Assembly (NCBI GenBank): GCA_947175375.1
Contig: CAMWMT010000163.1
Span: 1 to 6,452, forward strand
Direction: 5' to 3'
DNA from: an uncultured Clostridiaceae bacterium
Lineage (GTDB): Bacteria; Bacillota; Clostridia; Lachnospirales; Lachnospiraceae
Length of the DNA: 6,452 nt
Position 1 is the stretch's first letter, and the number at the start of each line of letters is the position of its first letter. The translations under genes and the position numbers were made by a program. This document shows positions 1 to 6,308 of the stretch, piece by piece. Below the pieces are notes generated by a model. It saw only the letters and a program-made list of their open reading frames with translations. It searched no databases and was not told the DNA's origin.

Positions 1-106
1 CCGCTGTATAAACCGTTTTTTGATTCAGAATCAAAATCAATGCAAAAAGCACAACACAAATTAAGAAATAAGAAAATGCAGATTTTATTTTTGTATTTGA
101 AAACAT
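1..106 (-). CDS. N-terminus of a membrane protein of the Gtr operon (partial)
   Basis: Only the first 35 codons are in the window; the gene runs off the left edge. The ATG at 106 has an AGGAGA ribosome binding site about 9 nt upstream and starts 18 nt after the gtrA-like stop, so it is the third gene of the operon. The visible protein begins MFSNTKIKSAF and continues into a hydrophobic stretch (about residues 11-27, rich in L, I, V and F) ending in NQK, which looks like a first transmembrane helix with a short positive cytoplasmic tail. In Gtr-type clusters the gene after gtrB and gtrA is often a polytopic glycosyltransferase that moves the sugar from the lipid carrier to the surface glycan. 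That role is inferred from position only, since no catalytic part is visible. Composition is very AT-rich, like its neighbours. Confidence 0.7.
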   Translation of the reverse strand, partial: MFSNTKIKSAFSYFLICVVLFALILILNQKTVYTA

Positions 107-124
107 ATTCTCGAATCTCCTATT

Positions 125-526
125 TCATGTAAATACAAGTAACTTACTAATCAGATAATTCAAAATCATTACCACAACCTGCACTATGATTTTAATCATT
201 TTATCATTCATATGTAGTGCTGTTACCAAAACAAACATGAGTATCATGTCCATTAACAGCGTGGTGACTCTTGATGCATAAAAGAAAAATGCTTCTTTTA
301 TAATGTTGGAATTGTTGCTCCTGAACACAAATTTACGGTTGGCAAAATAGGCAAATGTCACTGCCGCAATCCATGAAATAACATTAGCTATTTGCAGTTG
401 TATCCCTGAATGTGGATCAAAAAAGAATATTACAGACACATAATACACTCCAAGGCTGATCAGAGTCGTAATTCCACCTGTTAACACATATCGGACAATC
501 TGCCCACTTCTATCACGAATTTTCAC
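125..526 (-). CDS. GtrA-like membrane protein
   Basis: A 133-residue protein of the GtrA family (PF04138), at the family's usual length. Four hydrophobic segments are visible, roughly residues 12-35, 44-62, 78-105 and 110-130. The first carries the family-typical RYVLTGGITTLISL pattern; the second ends in the typical aromatic/basic turn FAYFANRKFVF. GtrA-like proteins are integral membrane proteins thought to flip or help present polyprenyl-phosphate-linked sugars made by a GtrB-like partner. The start is a GTG at 526, giving MKIRDRSGQIVRYV; it overlaps the end of the upstream glycosyltransferase by 14 nt, with only a weak GGATGG-like ribosome site, so translational coupling is likely. The glycosyltransferase before it and the membrane protein after it fit a lipid-linked sugar cassette. 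The sugar and the acceptor cannot be read from the sequence. Confidence 0.9.
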   Translation of the reverse strand: MKIRDRSGQIVRYVLTGGITTLISLGVYYVSVIFFFDPHSGIQLQIANVISWIAAVTFAYFANRKFVFRSNNSNIIKEAFFFYASRVTTLLMDMILMFVLVTALHMNDKMIKIIVQVVVMILNYLISKLLVFT

Positions 527-1466
527 GTTTTATGCCATCCATTTTAATATTTTTCGTATTTTCTATCAAATAAATCGGACGATCTTTAAGCTCCGCAAAA
601 AGAATTGCTATATATTCTCCAATAATTCCTATAACAATAAACAAAAGCGCAAACATAAAACACAACGCTACGACAATTGTTGTGTATCCACTCGGAGCTC
701 CCTTCCTTGTCACCAAAGTATACATCAGCAGAACAATTCCAGATAAAGCAACTATAATTCCCGTGATAATTCCTAATTTCAATGGAAGATCCGAAAAACA
801 AATGATGGTATTTACAGATAATTGAAATAATTTTCGAATGCTGTATTTGCTTTTTCCTGCTGCGCGGGCATGCGCATCATATTTAAGAATCGTTTTATGA
901 AATCCGATATTCTGTACATATCCTCTTAAAAACCGGTTTTTTTCTCTATAATTCTTTTTCAGTACTTCGGCAGCTTTGGGACCAATTGCAAAAAAATCAG
1001 ACGCATTTCCTTCAAATTCCACATTTGACAAAGCATTTATAACCTTATAGAACATTGTAGAAGTTATATTCTTAATTACTCCGGATGACTGATTACTGAC
1101 ACGTACCATATTGATCACTTCATAGCCTTCTTCAAGTTTTTCAACAATATCGGGGATACATTCTAATGGATGCTGCATATCCGCATCCATACAGATGATC
1201 CCTTCCCCTGCACTATAATCAATTCCTGCAATCATAGCGGCTTCGTGTCCAAAATTGCGCGAAAAATTTATGAGTTTTATATGCTCATCCTGGTCGGCAA
1301 AAATGTCAAGAATCTTTCGGCTAGCATCTGTACTTCCATCATTCACAAAGATCAGCTCCCAATTCCAGGAAACCCGTTCCAGTATATCGACCGCTTCCCT
1401 GTAAAACTGCTCCAAAACATCTTCTTCGTTATATACAGACACCACGATCGTCAATCTCTTCTTCAT
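513..1466 (-). CDS. GtrB-like family 2 glycosyltransferase with C-terminal membrane helices
   Basis: A 317-residue GT-A fold, family 2 glycosyltransferase of the GtrB/DPM1-like group, expected to move a sugar from a nucleotide donor to a polyprenyl phosphate at the inner membrane face. Visible motifs: N-terminal VVSVYNEE (8-15), donor-binding FVNDGSTD (40-47), FSRNFGHEAA (68-77), metal-binding MDADMQHP (93-100, a DxD motif), and RAAGKSKYS near residue 210 before the membrane part. Two C-terminal hydrophobic helices follow, about 226-250 and 259-290, ending in DRPIYLIE, as in GtrB proteins. The ATG at 1466 is chosen because AGAGGA lies 6 nt upstream. The in-frame ATG at 1520 is rejected: it lies upstream of the predicted transcription start, beside the -10 box. 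First gene of the operon, read from a consensus sigma-A promoter and probably controlled by the divergent small regulator. Confidence 0.92.
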   Translation of the reverse strand: MKKRLTIVVSVYNEEDVLEQFYREAVDILERVSWNWELIFVNDGSTDASRKILDIFADQDEHIKLINFSRNFGHEAAMIAGIDYSAGEGIICMDADMQHPLECIPDIVEKLEEGYEVINMVRVSNQSSGVIKNITSTMFYKVINALSNVEFEGNASDFFAIGPKAAEVLKKNYREKNRFLRGYVQNIGFHKTILKYDAHARAAGKSKYSIRKLFQLSVNTIICFSDLPLKLGIITGIIVALSGIVLLMYTLVTRKGAPSGYTTIVVALCFMFALLFIVIGIIGEYIAILFAELKDRPIYLIENTKNIKMDGIKRENS

Positions 1467-1490
1467 CTGTTTTCCTCTTATGAACATTAA

Positions 1491-1534
1491 CCAATTACGG
1501 TTAATATGATTATATACCACTTACGGTTATTATG
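1491..1534 (+). repeat. Pair of 18-bp direct repeats, putative operator
   Basis: Two 18-bp copies lie at 1491-1508 and 1517-1534 with 16 of 18 positions identical: CCA(A/C)TTACGGTTA(A/T)TATG. They start 26 bp apart and are separated by the 8 bp holding the minus-strand -10 box. A 7-bp palindrome, ATTAACC (1486-1492) and GGTTAAT (1499-1505), overlaps the first copy. Placement across the -35, -10 and start-site region suggests operator sites for the adjacent Cro/C1-type regulator; the binding protein itself is inferred. Confidence 0.6.
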
Positions 1535-1537
1535 CAA
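1509..1537 (-). promoter_or_regulatory. Sigma-A promoter of the gtr operon
   Basis: On the minus strand, TTGCAT (1537-1532) and a perfect TATAAT (1514-1509) are separated by exactly 17 nt. Transcription should start near 1502, leaving a leader of about 36 nt before the ATG at 1466. The -35 box overlaps the end of one direct-repeat copy and the -10 box lies between the two copies, so anything binding the repeats should control this promoter. Confidence 0.8.
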
Positions 1538-1558
1538 GAAAAAGGAGATACTCATTTT

Positions 1559-1762
1559 ATGATTGTATTTGACCGTTTATGGGAAACAATGAAGACGAAA
1601 AACATGACTCAATACAAACTGATCAAAAAATATGGCATGAGTCCTGCCCAGATTACAAGACTAAAGAGAAATGAAAATATCAATTCACATACGATCAACA
1701 TGCTTTGTGAACTACTAGACTGTCGGGTAGAGGATATCATGGAATACCGAAAGGACAAGTAG
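1559..1762 (+). CDS. Small Cro/C1-type helix-turn-helix regulator
   Basis: A 67-residue protein that is almost entirely one XRE/Cro-type DNA-binding domain, of the short single-domain kind matched by PF13443. Helices can be read as FDRLWETMKTKN (helix 1), TQYKLIKKYG (helix 2), SPAQITRLKRN (recognition helix) and TINMLCELLDCRVEDIMEY (helices 4-5, ending in the family-typical pattern). There is no sensor or dimerisation domain, so ligand control is not apparent. The ATG at 1559 is chosen over the in-frame ATG at 1532 because AAGGAG lies 11 nt before it, while the earlier codon has no ribosome site. It is divergent from the gtr operon and about 90 bp from its first gene, so repression of that operon and of itself is the simplest guess. 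No clear plus-strand promoter was found. AT-rich like the operon. Confidence 0.88.
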   Translation: MIVFDRLWETMKTKNMTQYKLIKKYGMSPAQITRLKRNENINSHTINMLCELLDCRVEDIMEYRKDK

Positions 1763-1769
1763 TTCCTTT
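1750..1769 (+). terminator. Weak hairpin at the end of the HTH gene
   Basis: AAAGGA (1750-1755) and TCCTTT (1764-1769) form a 6-bp stem with an 8-nt loop over the stop codon, followed by TTTAAAAT. The stem has only two G-C pairs, so it is at best a weak terminator for the plus-strand regulator. Confidence 0.25.
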
Positions 1770-1792
1770 TAAAATATCTATGTACTGTCTAC

Positions 1793-1981
1793 TTACATTT
1801 CTTTTGAAATATAAAACAGCAGATGTCCCACATAGTTGCAGACCTCTGCTGTTTGTATACCCACCACACAGACACCTATACATTCCATAAAAAGGTGGTA
1901 ATATAATAATATCTCTTCTGTCGCCTTGCTGGCACCCGAAATCCGGCCATTCGGTCGAAACAGCGAATCTTTGGCTAACAT
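1793..1981 (-). other. Short open frame of unknown status in the gap
   Basis: Between the HTH gene and the SUKH-like gene lie about 240 bp without a recognisable gene. The minus strand has a 62-codon frame from ATG 1981 to TAA 1793. Its product contains the stretches RPNGRISGASKATEEIL and VCVVGIQTAEVCNYVGHLL and has ordinary-looking codon choice. It has no ribosome binding site, is cut off by a TGA four codons upstream of the ATG, and contains the inverted repeat at 1814-1854. It may be the tail of a decayed gene or chance. I do not recognise the family. Confidence 0.25.
1814..1854 (-). terminator. Strong inverted repeat, likely terminator between converging units
   Basis: Perfect 10-bp arms, AAACAGCAGA (1814-1823) and TCTGCTGTTT (1845-1854), enclose a 21-nt loop. 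Read on the minus strand, the stem is followed by TATATTTC, giving a T-rich tail that fits an intrinsic terminator for the ATPase/SUKH operon. On the plus strand the tail is GTATAC, a poorer terminator for the HTH gene. The loop is long, and the element lies inside a minus-strand reading frame (1793-1981), so the assignment is uncertain. Confidence 0.5.
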
Positions 1982-2004
1982 ATACAGTAATCAAACCAGT
2001 TACA

Positions 2005-2670
2005 TCACAGCGGTTCCCCGATTCCCTCCAGAACCGCCATCAGTTTTTTATAAGCTGTCTCACTGGTCGCTCCGTAAAGCATGTCCGAATCTTCATCCCC
2101 ACAGTCCATGATGACGACCAGATGATCCGGCTCATTGCTGTAAAAGGTGATTGTCATGCCGCTGACCCAGTTTGCCATCTCAAACGGAAGCTTTTGAAGT
2201 CTGGCGCTGATCTGTTCCACTTCCTCCTCTGTCACCCAGTAGAATTCCTCCGGACTGTATTCCAGAGTATAAACGGATTCATACAGTAGCGCCGCAGGCA
2301 GGAATTCACTGACCGAAGACGCGCTTAATACCCAGTGCTCATCATCTTCCGTCGTATAGACCGGCGGATCCGGCTGACACAGATCTCCTCTTCGGATTCC
2401 GGCACGGCAGACGCTCTGATTCTCATTCAACAGGATCATATGGTCCGACTTTTGCAGCCATTCCCACTTCTGAAAATCCTCTGGTAACATCCAGCTGTCC
2501 TGCACCTGACGAAACGCTTTCGTCCGCCCTGCCGTGCGATAGTATTCCTCCAGCACCTGCGGCAAGGCTCCAAAAAGTTCTTTTAAAGATTCGATCTCTT
2601 CTTCTGTATATCCTTGCAGCGTATCCACTGCATACAGAGATTTCAGCATTTCCCAAAATGATGATGGCAT
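2005..2670 (-). CDS. Probable SMI1/KNR4 (SUKH) family protein
   Basis: A 221-residue, acidic, soluble protein with no signal peptide or membrane segment. The N-terminal half has the layout of SMI1/KNR4-type (SUKH) proteins: a helix with YTEEEIESLKELFGA, then LPQVLEEYYRTAGRT (about 36-50), DSWMLPEDF (about 58-66), MILLNENQSVCRAGIRR (about 77-93) and a tryptophan-rich DDEHWVLSASSVSEFL (about 108-123). SUKH proteins are often immunity partners of toxins, but some are housekeeping or unassigned. The start ATG at 2670 has GGAG 7 nt upstream, and that site begins right after the stop of the upstream ATPase/nuclease gene (11-bp gap), so the two are co-transcribed and probably co-translated at matched levels. 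The C-terminal part (about 150-221, including CGDEDSDMLYGATSETAYKK) was not matched to a family. The family call rests on motif layout alone. Confidence 0.7.
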   Translation of the reverse strand: MPSSFWEMLKSLYAVDTLQGYTEEEIESLKELFGALPQVLEEYYRTAGRTKAFRQVQDSWMLPEDFQKWEWLQKSDHMILLNENQSVCRAGIRRGDLCQPDPPVYTTEDDEHWVLSASSVSEFLPAALLYESVYTLEYSPEEFYWVTEEEVEQISARLQKLPFEMANWVSGMTITFYSNEPDHLVVIMDCGDEDSDMLYGATSETAYKKLMAVLEGIGEPL

Positions 2671-2681
2671 TCCCTTCTCCT

Positions 2682-4271
2682 CTACTTTTTACACAGTTTC
2701 TCAATCCTGCAGGTATGCTTCCGCTTTCCTTCTCCGGCGTTTTTATCATACCCAATGCCCACCAGCAATATTTCACCGCCATACTCTTTCAACGCGTCCG
2801 GATATCTCTTCTCCCGAATCTGAGCAATCGCGCCCTTCGCACTCTGGTTCCATTTCAGTTCAATCACCAGTGCCGGTACCGGAGAGGCTTTCTTTGGTAA
2901 ATAGACCAGATCCGCATAGCCGTCTCCTGCCGGAAGCTCTTCAAATTTCAGATAATGGTCCTTGTAGCTGAAATAAGCGAGCTTGACCACACTGCGCAAA
3001 GACTGTTCATTATTATAGAAAAGAATCGCTGTTTCTTCTGCATGGATCTTCTCAATCTGGGCCGCTACCGCCTCTGCATTCTGATGGATCGTGTCATAGA
3101 TCAGCTGATCACTCTCACGAACACGGCGGATCGTCTCATCACGCTTCACCCCGCGAATCGCCCTGGCAAATTCCAGACGAATCTCCTCGTTGGGAATACG
3201 CGCCATCCGGGTCTCTTCATCATAAGCCAGATAGCCCAGATGGATCAGAAGGGTTAACACATCATCCTGATCTCGGAAGGTCACCAGATCATTGGAGAAA
3301 CCATAAGTATCAACCGGAACCGGAACACCGCCAAGGAGCTGAGCAGTCGTTCTGGACAGACCGTCAAAATCCAGGCTGATATACTCCATCAGACTTCTGG
3401 AAGCGGATGTCTCGGTCCAGTAGGAACGGAACCGGCGATTACGTATGGCCTGCATCACGGAATTCGGATTGTAAACCGAGTCTGCTCCTTCCAGCGTGTA
3501 TCCGTCGTACCACTGCTTCATCACTGCAAAATCATTGTCAAATTCTTCACAAAGCTCCTGTACTTCCGCTTCTGTAAATCCCACATATTCTGCAAAGGCC
3601 CCGGGATAAACCATCGTATATTCCTGAAAATCAGAGATCGCGGACTGTGAACCATCTTTCCGGATGGGGAGAATCCCTGTCATGTAGGCAGCTGCGAAGA
3701 TCCGGTCCGTTGTGCCGCTTCCTTTGAATAAGGTGCGCAGAAAATGAAGATATTCCTTCTGTATCTCCGGGATCTCCCGTATAGGCGCATCCCACTCGTC
3801 GATGATCATAATAAATTTATTGCCAGTCATCTCCACCGTAGACAGCAGCGTCTCATCAAACGCCTTCCCCTCCTTCTGCTCCGGATAGGCACTCAACAAT
3901 TCTTCTGTCACTTTATTTTCAATAAAAGCAATCATATCCTGCGAACCCGCTTTCCCCATAATATTGGTCATATCCAGATAGATCACATCATATTTGTTCA
4001 GATGCTTCTGATAGCCGCTGTTCTTCTCTTCATCCGCTACAATCGTCAGGTCGCAGAACAGACTGGCAGAATCACAGGTCTTGTCATAATAAGCGCACAA
4101 CATCTGTGCCGCAAAGGACTTTCCAAAGCGTCTCGGCCTGCTGATGCAGGTTAATTTCTGTTTTGTTCCAATCGTACTGTTGATCAGACCGATCAGACCG
4201 GACTTATCCACATACCGGCTGTTTCTTATCGTCTCAAATCCACTCTTCCCCGGATTCAGATACACTCCCAT
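2682..4271 (-). CDS. AAA-ATPase-like protein with C-terminal PD-(D/E)XK nuclease domain
   Basis: A 529-residue protein combining an AAA-ATPase-like N-terminal domain (PF09820) and a PD-(D/E)XK nuclease-superfamily C-terminal domain (PF08011). Seen: the start MGVYLNPGKSGFETIRNSRYVDKSGLI typical of the family, a P-loop RPRRFGKS (45-52, K51 S52), Walker B FIMIIDEWDAP (153-163, D158 E159), the family block MTGILPIRKDGSQSAISDFQEY, WYDGY with YNPNSV, and YWTETS. The nuclease core is D454 in GYADLVY, then E471 and K473 in VIELKWN. The ATG at 4271 has GGAGGT 9 nt upstream; a longer reading from 4313 would start inside the -10 box of the gene's own promoter. The family is abundant in gut Firmicutes and Bacteroidetes and its cellular role is not settled. 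A SUKH-like gene follows 11 bp downstream. No signal peptide, so it acts in the cytoplasm. Confidence 0.9.
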   Translation of the reverse strand: MGVYLNPGKSGFETIRNSRYVDKSGLIGLINSTIGTKQKLTCISRPRRFGKSFAAQMLCAYYDKTCDSASLFCDLTIVADEEKNSGYQKHLNKYDVIYLDMTNIMGKAGSQDMIAFIENKVTEELLSAYPEQKEGKAFDETLLSTVEMTGNKFIMIIDEWDAPIREIPEIQKEYLHFLRTLFKGSGTTDRIFAAAYMTGILPIRKDGSQSAISDFQEYTMVYPGAFAEYVGFTEAEVQELCEEFDNDFAVMKQWYDGYTLEGADSVYNPNSVMQAIRNRRFRSYWTETSASRSLMEYISLDFDGLSRTTAQLLGGVPVPVDTYGFSNDLVTFRDQDDVLTLLIHLGYLAYDEETRMARIPNEEIRLEFARAIRGVKRDETIRRVRESDQLIYDTIHQNAEAVAAQIEKIHAEETAILFYNNEQSLRSVVKLAYFSYKDHYLKFEELPAGDGYADLVYLPKKASPVPALVIELKWNQSAKGAIAQIREKRYPDALKEYGGEILLVGIGYDKNAGEGKRKHTCRIEKLCKK

Positions 4272-4308
4272 TCTTCCCATACCTCCATTCCCCAAAAGCG
4301 TCTGTAAG

Positions 4309-4482
4309 TTCATTATATCCGTATTTTATCCTGGTGTAAACGAAGAAACCTCTCTCCCTTTGGTCTGCCGACATGCTTTTTCCGGAAAACAGCAGATCCG
4401 ACACTGTCAGTATGGAAAGTGCATGGGCTCCGGCAACAGCCGCATTGCAATACAGAGCATAACTCTCCTCCATGAGAGACAT
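4309..4482 (-). pseudogene. Remnant of DeoD-type purine nucleoside phosphorylase, C-terminus
   Basis: A minus-strand frame from 4482 encodes about 58 residues resembling the end of DeoD-type purine nucleoside phosphorylases (normally about 235 residues). The stretch MEESYALYCNAAVAGAHAL followed by SILTVSD parallels the E. coli segment around MEAAGIYGVAAEFGAKAL and TICTVSD. From memory of the E. coli enzyme, its catalytic Asp204 and Arg217 have counterparts here (D29 and R42) with the same 13-residue spacing, and a glutamate sits where Glu181 is expected. The N-terminal three quarters are absent: a TGA lies four codons before the first ATG, no ribosome site is visible, and the regulator gene ends 36 nt upstream. 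The frame then runs into the ATPase gene and carries its promoter. It therefore looks like a dead fragment rather than a gene. It sits downstream of a kinase and glycohydrolase that also fit ribosyl metabolism. Confidence 0.65.
4312..4340 (-). promoter_or_regulatory. Sigma-A promoter of the ATPase/SUKH operon
   Basis: On the minus strand, TTTACA (4340-4335) and a perfect TATAAT (4317-4312) are separated by 17 nt. The start site should fall near 4305, giving a leader of about 34 nt that contains GGAGGT before the ATG at 4271. The promoter lies inside the degraded phosphorylase fragment. Confidence 0.8.
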
Positions 4483-4518
4483 CCGAAAAAGTCAGAAACA
4501 CCCCATCATGTATCTGTC

Positions 4519-5271
4519 CTACGCTCTCTTCTCTGCTTCCTTTAGCACATATTCGCTTTCAATGATATAATGATAATCGTGATCCCAGTTATAGCTTCTG
4601 TCATACAGAAACGGACGGGAATCGCTGTCTCTGGCAACAAAATCAGCAGTCAATAGAACCTGTCCACACTCGATTCCGACTTCCTCCGACAGTTTCTCGT
4701 CTGCAATGATCGCACATATACTGTTTGTTGTAGAAGAAATCTGAATGCCAAACTTCTTCATCAGCATCTCAACAATCGAAAGTTCCAGATCCTCCGCTTT
4801 TAGATTCGGAATCTTTTCTTTCAGAATATAAGCCACCACATAACAGGAAGGCTTTCGATTCTGTATCCCTCTGAAACGGGACAGCTCCCACACTTCCTTC
4901 CCCAAAGGAACACACAGATAATCCGCAATCCTTTCATCCGCCTTGCAGGTTTTAAGTACTACATTGGATATAGACGGAACATTGCCGGACAGAAGCACAC
5001 TCTGCGTAAATGATGGTATCTTGTTGACAATATCATAGCTTTGTACCCCATTTCCGCGATATGTCCCTTTTCCCAGCATTTTGTAGAGATAACCGCTGTT
5101 TACCAGTACACTGACTGCCTGGCGAACGGTTCCACGGCTTACATTGTATTGTTCCATAAGCTCGCTCTCGCTTGGAATCTGATCCCCGTAACTTAATCTA
5201 AACAGGTCTTTTTTGATTTCCTCAGCAATCTGGAGGTATAAAGCAGTACCTCCGGGTTTTTTCATTACCAT
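4519..5271 (-). CDS. GntR-family (HutC/UTRA) transcriptional regulator
   Basis: A 250-residue regulator of the HutC subgroup of GntR proteins, at the usual length. The N-terminal winged helix shows ALYLQIAEEIKKD (10-22), YGDQIPSESEL (28-38), recognition helix VSRGTVRQAV (44-53), and wing residues GKGTY (67-71). The rest (about 85-245) matches the UTRA ligand-binding fold: IPSFTQSVL, a central LGKEVWELSRFRG strand, SIVEMLMKKFGIQI, and a C-terminal DSRPFLYDRSYN segment. UTRA domains bind small metabolites, often sugars or sugar phosphates. The ATG at 5271 has AGGAG 9 nt upstream; the in-frame TTG at 5280 directly abuts that site and is not credible. It follows the PfkB kinase by 44 bp on the same strand with no terminator seen, so it probably regulates the kinase/glycohydrolase operon. 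Ligand unknown. Confidence 0.92.
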   Translation of the reverse strand: MVMKKPGGTALYLQIAEEIKKDLFRLSYGDQIPSESELMEQYNVSRGTVRQAVSVLVNSGYLYKMLGKGTYRGNGVQSYDIVNKIPSFTQSVLLSGNVPSISNVVLKTCKADERIADYLCVPLGKEVWELSRFRGIQNRKPSCYVVAYILKEKIPNLKAEDLELSIVEMLMKKFGIQISSTTNSICAIIADEKLSEEVGIECGQVLLTADFVARDSDSRPFLYDRSYNWDHDYHYIIESEYVLKEAEKRA

Positions 5272-5315
5272 GTAAGCCAACTCCTAACTGATTTATCTGC
5301 CGCCCTTCCGTCTTC

Positions 5316-6308
5316 TCATTGACTGAATGGTCTGGCAGTGTCAGGAAAATTATAACCGTTCTTTTTGAGAATTGCAACTATTTCATCGAATGTAGGAACC
5401 TGTGTCCCGGTACCAAGCTTTGCCGTTTTGGCCGCTCCTGCTGCATTGGCCCACGCCACACAGGTCGCCAGATCCCATTTCTGCAGCCAGGCATAGACAA
5501 ATGCACCAAGAAAAGAATCTCCTGCTCCCATCGTATCTACAAGAGGAACCCGAAAGCCTGGATACCATCTGCCCTCTCCGCCGACTGATGATGCATAGCA
5601 TCCTCTGGCGCCTGCTTTCAGCAGAAGTAATGCATCTGTTCTTCTTCTCAGTATTTCTGATGCTGCTGCAGGATCCGCGCAACCGGTCAGTGCTTCTGCC
5701 TCTTCATGGTTCAGCGCGATCACAGTTGCGCTTTTCAGTGCCTCCTCCAGAATATCCGGCTCTATCTTACGGCACAGTGGCCCGGGATCAAAAAACACTT
5801 CTCTTTTCAGCCGGGATGCCCTTCGAAGAAGATTCATGGACAAAGAGCAGAATGGCTGCTTACTGTCAGACAGATGATAACCACACAAATAGAAACCCTT
5901 ACAGATGTCCATCAATTCCGTAGTCTTTTCCCACCCTACAAACATACTGGAATCAATGGTACTAATAAAGGAATGCGTTCCATTTTCATCAATAATACAG
6001 TTTGCGACCGGTGTCTGATAGTTCTCTGCGGTCTTCAGGTATGCAGTCTCGATCCCCTGTTCACGATAAGCCTCGATCAGCCAGCTGCCATAAGGGTCAT
6101 TTCCCAGCGGTCCCACCGGAAGTATCTTTCCTCCCATACGGCTGCAGACGATCATCAGATTACCCTCTCCTCCCGGTTCCGGATGAGAAGCTTTTATCCT
6201 GCGGGTACACCCGCCCTCTACAGGAAAGGTTCCTTCCATCTCGATAATCATATCTACTGTGGAAGCTGTCAGAACCAGTATATCGTATGTTTTCTTATCT
6301 TTGTCCAT
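5316..6308 (-). CDS. PfkB-family (ribokinase-like) carbohydrate kinase
   Basis: A 330-residue PfkB-family kinase, near the usual length, expected to phosphorylate a sugar or nucleoside with ATP in the cytoplasm. Seen: an N-terminal DILVLTASTVDMI strand, the substrate-side glycine motif PGGEGN (45-50), VGPLGNDPYGSWL (65-77), NHEEAEALTG in the middle, LLLLKAGARGCY, and the C-terminal signature DTMGAGDSF (258-266) with catalytic base D264 and anion-hole glycines. The ATG at 6308 is chosen because AGAGAGGA lies just upstream, though spacing is short; a TTG at 6326 lacks a ribosome site. It overlaps the end of the ADP-ribosylglycohydrolase gene by 14 nt, implying coupling, and is followed by a GntR/UTRA regulator. 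Substrate is unresolved. A ribose-containing substrate is an inference from neighbours; other PfkB sugars remain possible. Confidence 0.92.
   Translation of the reverse strand: MDKDKKTYDILVLTASTVDMIIEMEGTFPVEGGCTRRIKASHPEPGGEGNLMIVCSRMGGKILPVGPLGNDPYGSWLIEAYREQGIETAYLKTAENYQTPVANCIIDENGTHSFISTIDSSMFVGWEKTTELMDICKGFYLCGYHLSDSKQPFCSLSMNLLRRASRLKREVFFDPGPLCRKIEPDILEEALKSATVIALNHEEAEALTGCADPAAASEILRRRTDALLLLKAGARGCYASSVGGEGRWYPGFRVPLVDTMGAGDSFLGAFVYAWLQKWDLATCVAWANAAGAAKTAKLGTGTQVPTFDEIVAILKKNGYNFPDTARPFSQ

Noticed and set aside
45..52. Degenerate P-loop of the ATPase (residue numbers, RPRRFGKS rather than GxxxxGKS) as a sign of inactivation
   Set aside because: The RPRRFGKS form is normal for the AAA-ATPase-like family, and Lys-Ser plus Walker B acids are intact.
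1737..1994. 85-codon minus-strand frame across the HTH stop and the gap
   Set aside because: It begins with a TTG without a ribosome site and runs antisense into the HTH gene; the other frame (1793-1981) looks more gene-like.
2010..2037. Inverted repeat GCGGTTC/GAACCGC at the end of the SUKH-like gene
   Set aside because: It lies within the coding sequence, has a 14-nt loop and no T-run after it on the minus strand, so it does not look like a terminator.
2423..2782. Minus-strand frame bridging the ATPase end and the SUKH-like start
   Set aside because: It overlaps both well-supported genes in another frame and its arginine/glycine-rich translation is typical of an out-of-frame shadow.
3744..4545. 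Plus-strand open frames opposite the ATPase start and the remnant
   Set aside because: Translations resemble no family, no ribosome sites are seen, and they mirror the codon bias of the minus-strand ATPase gene.
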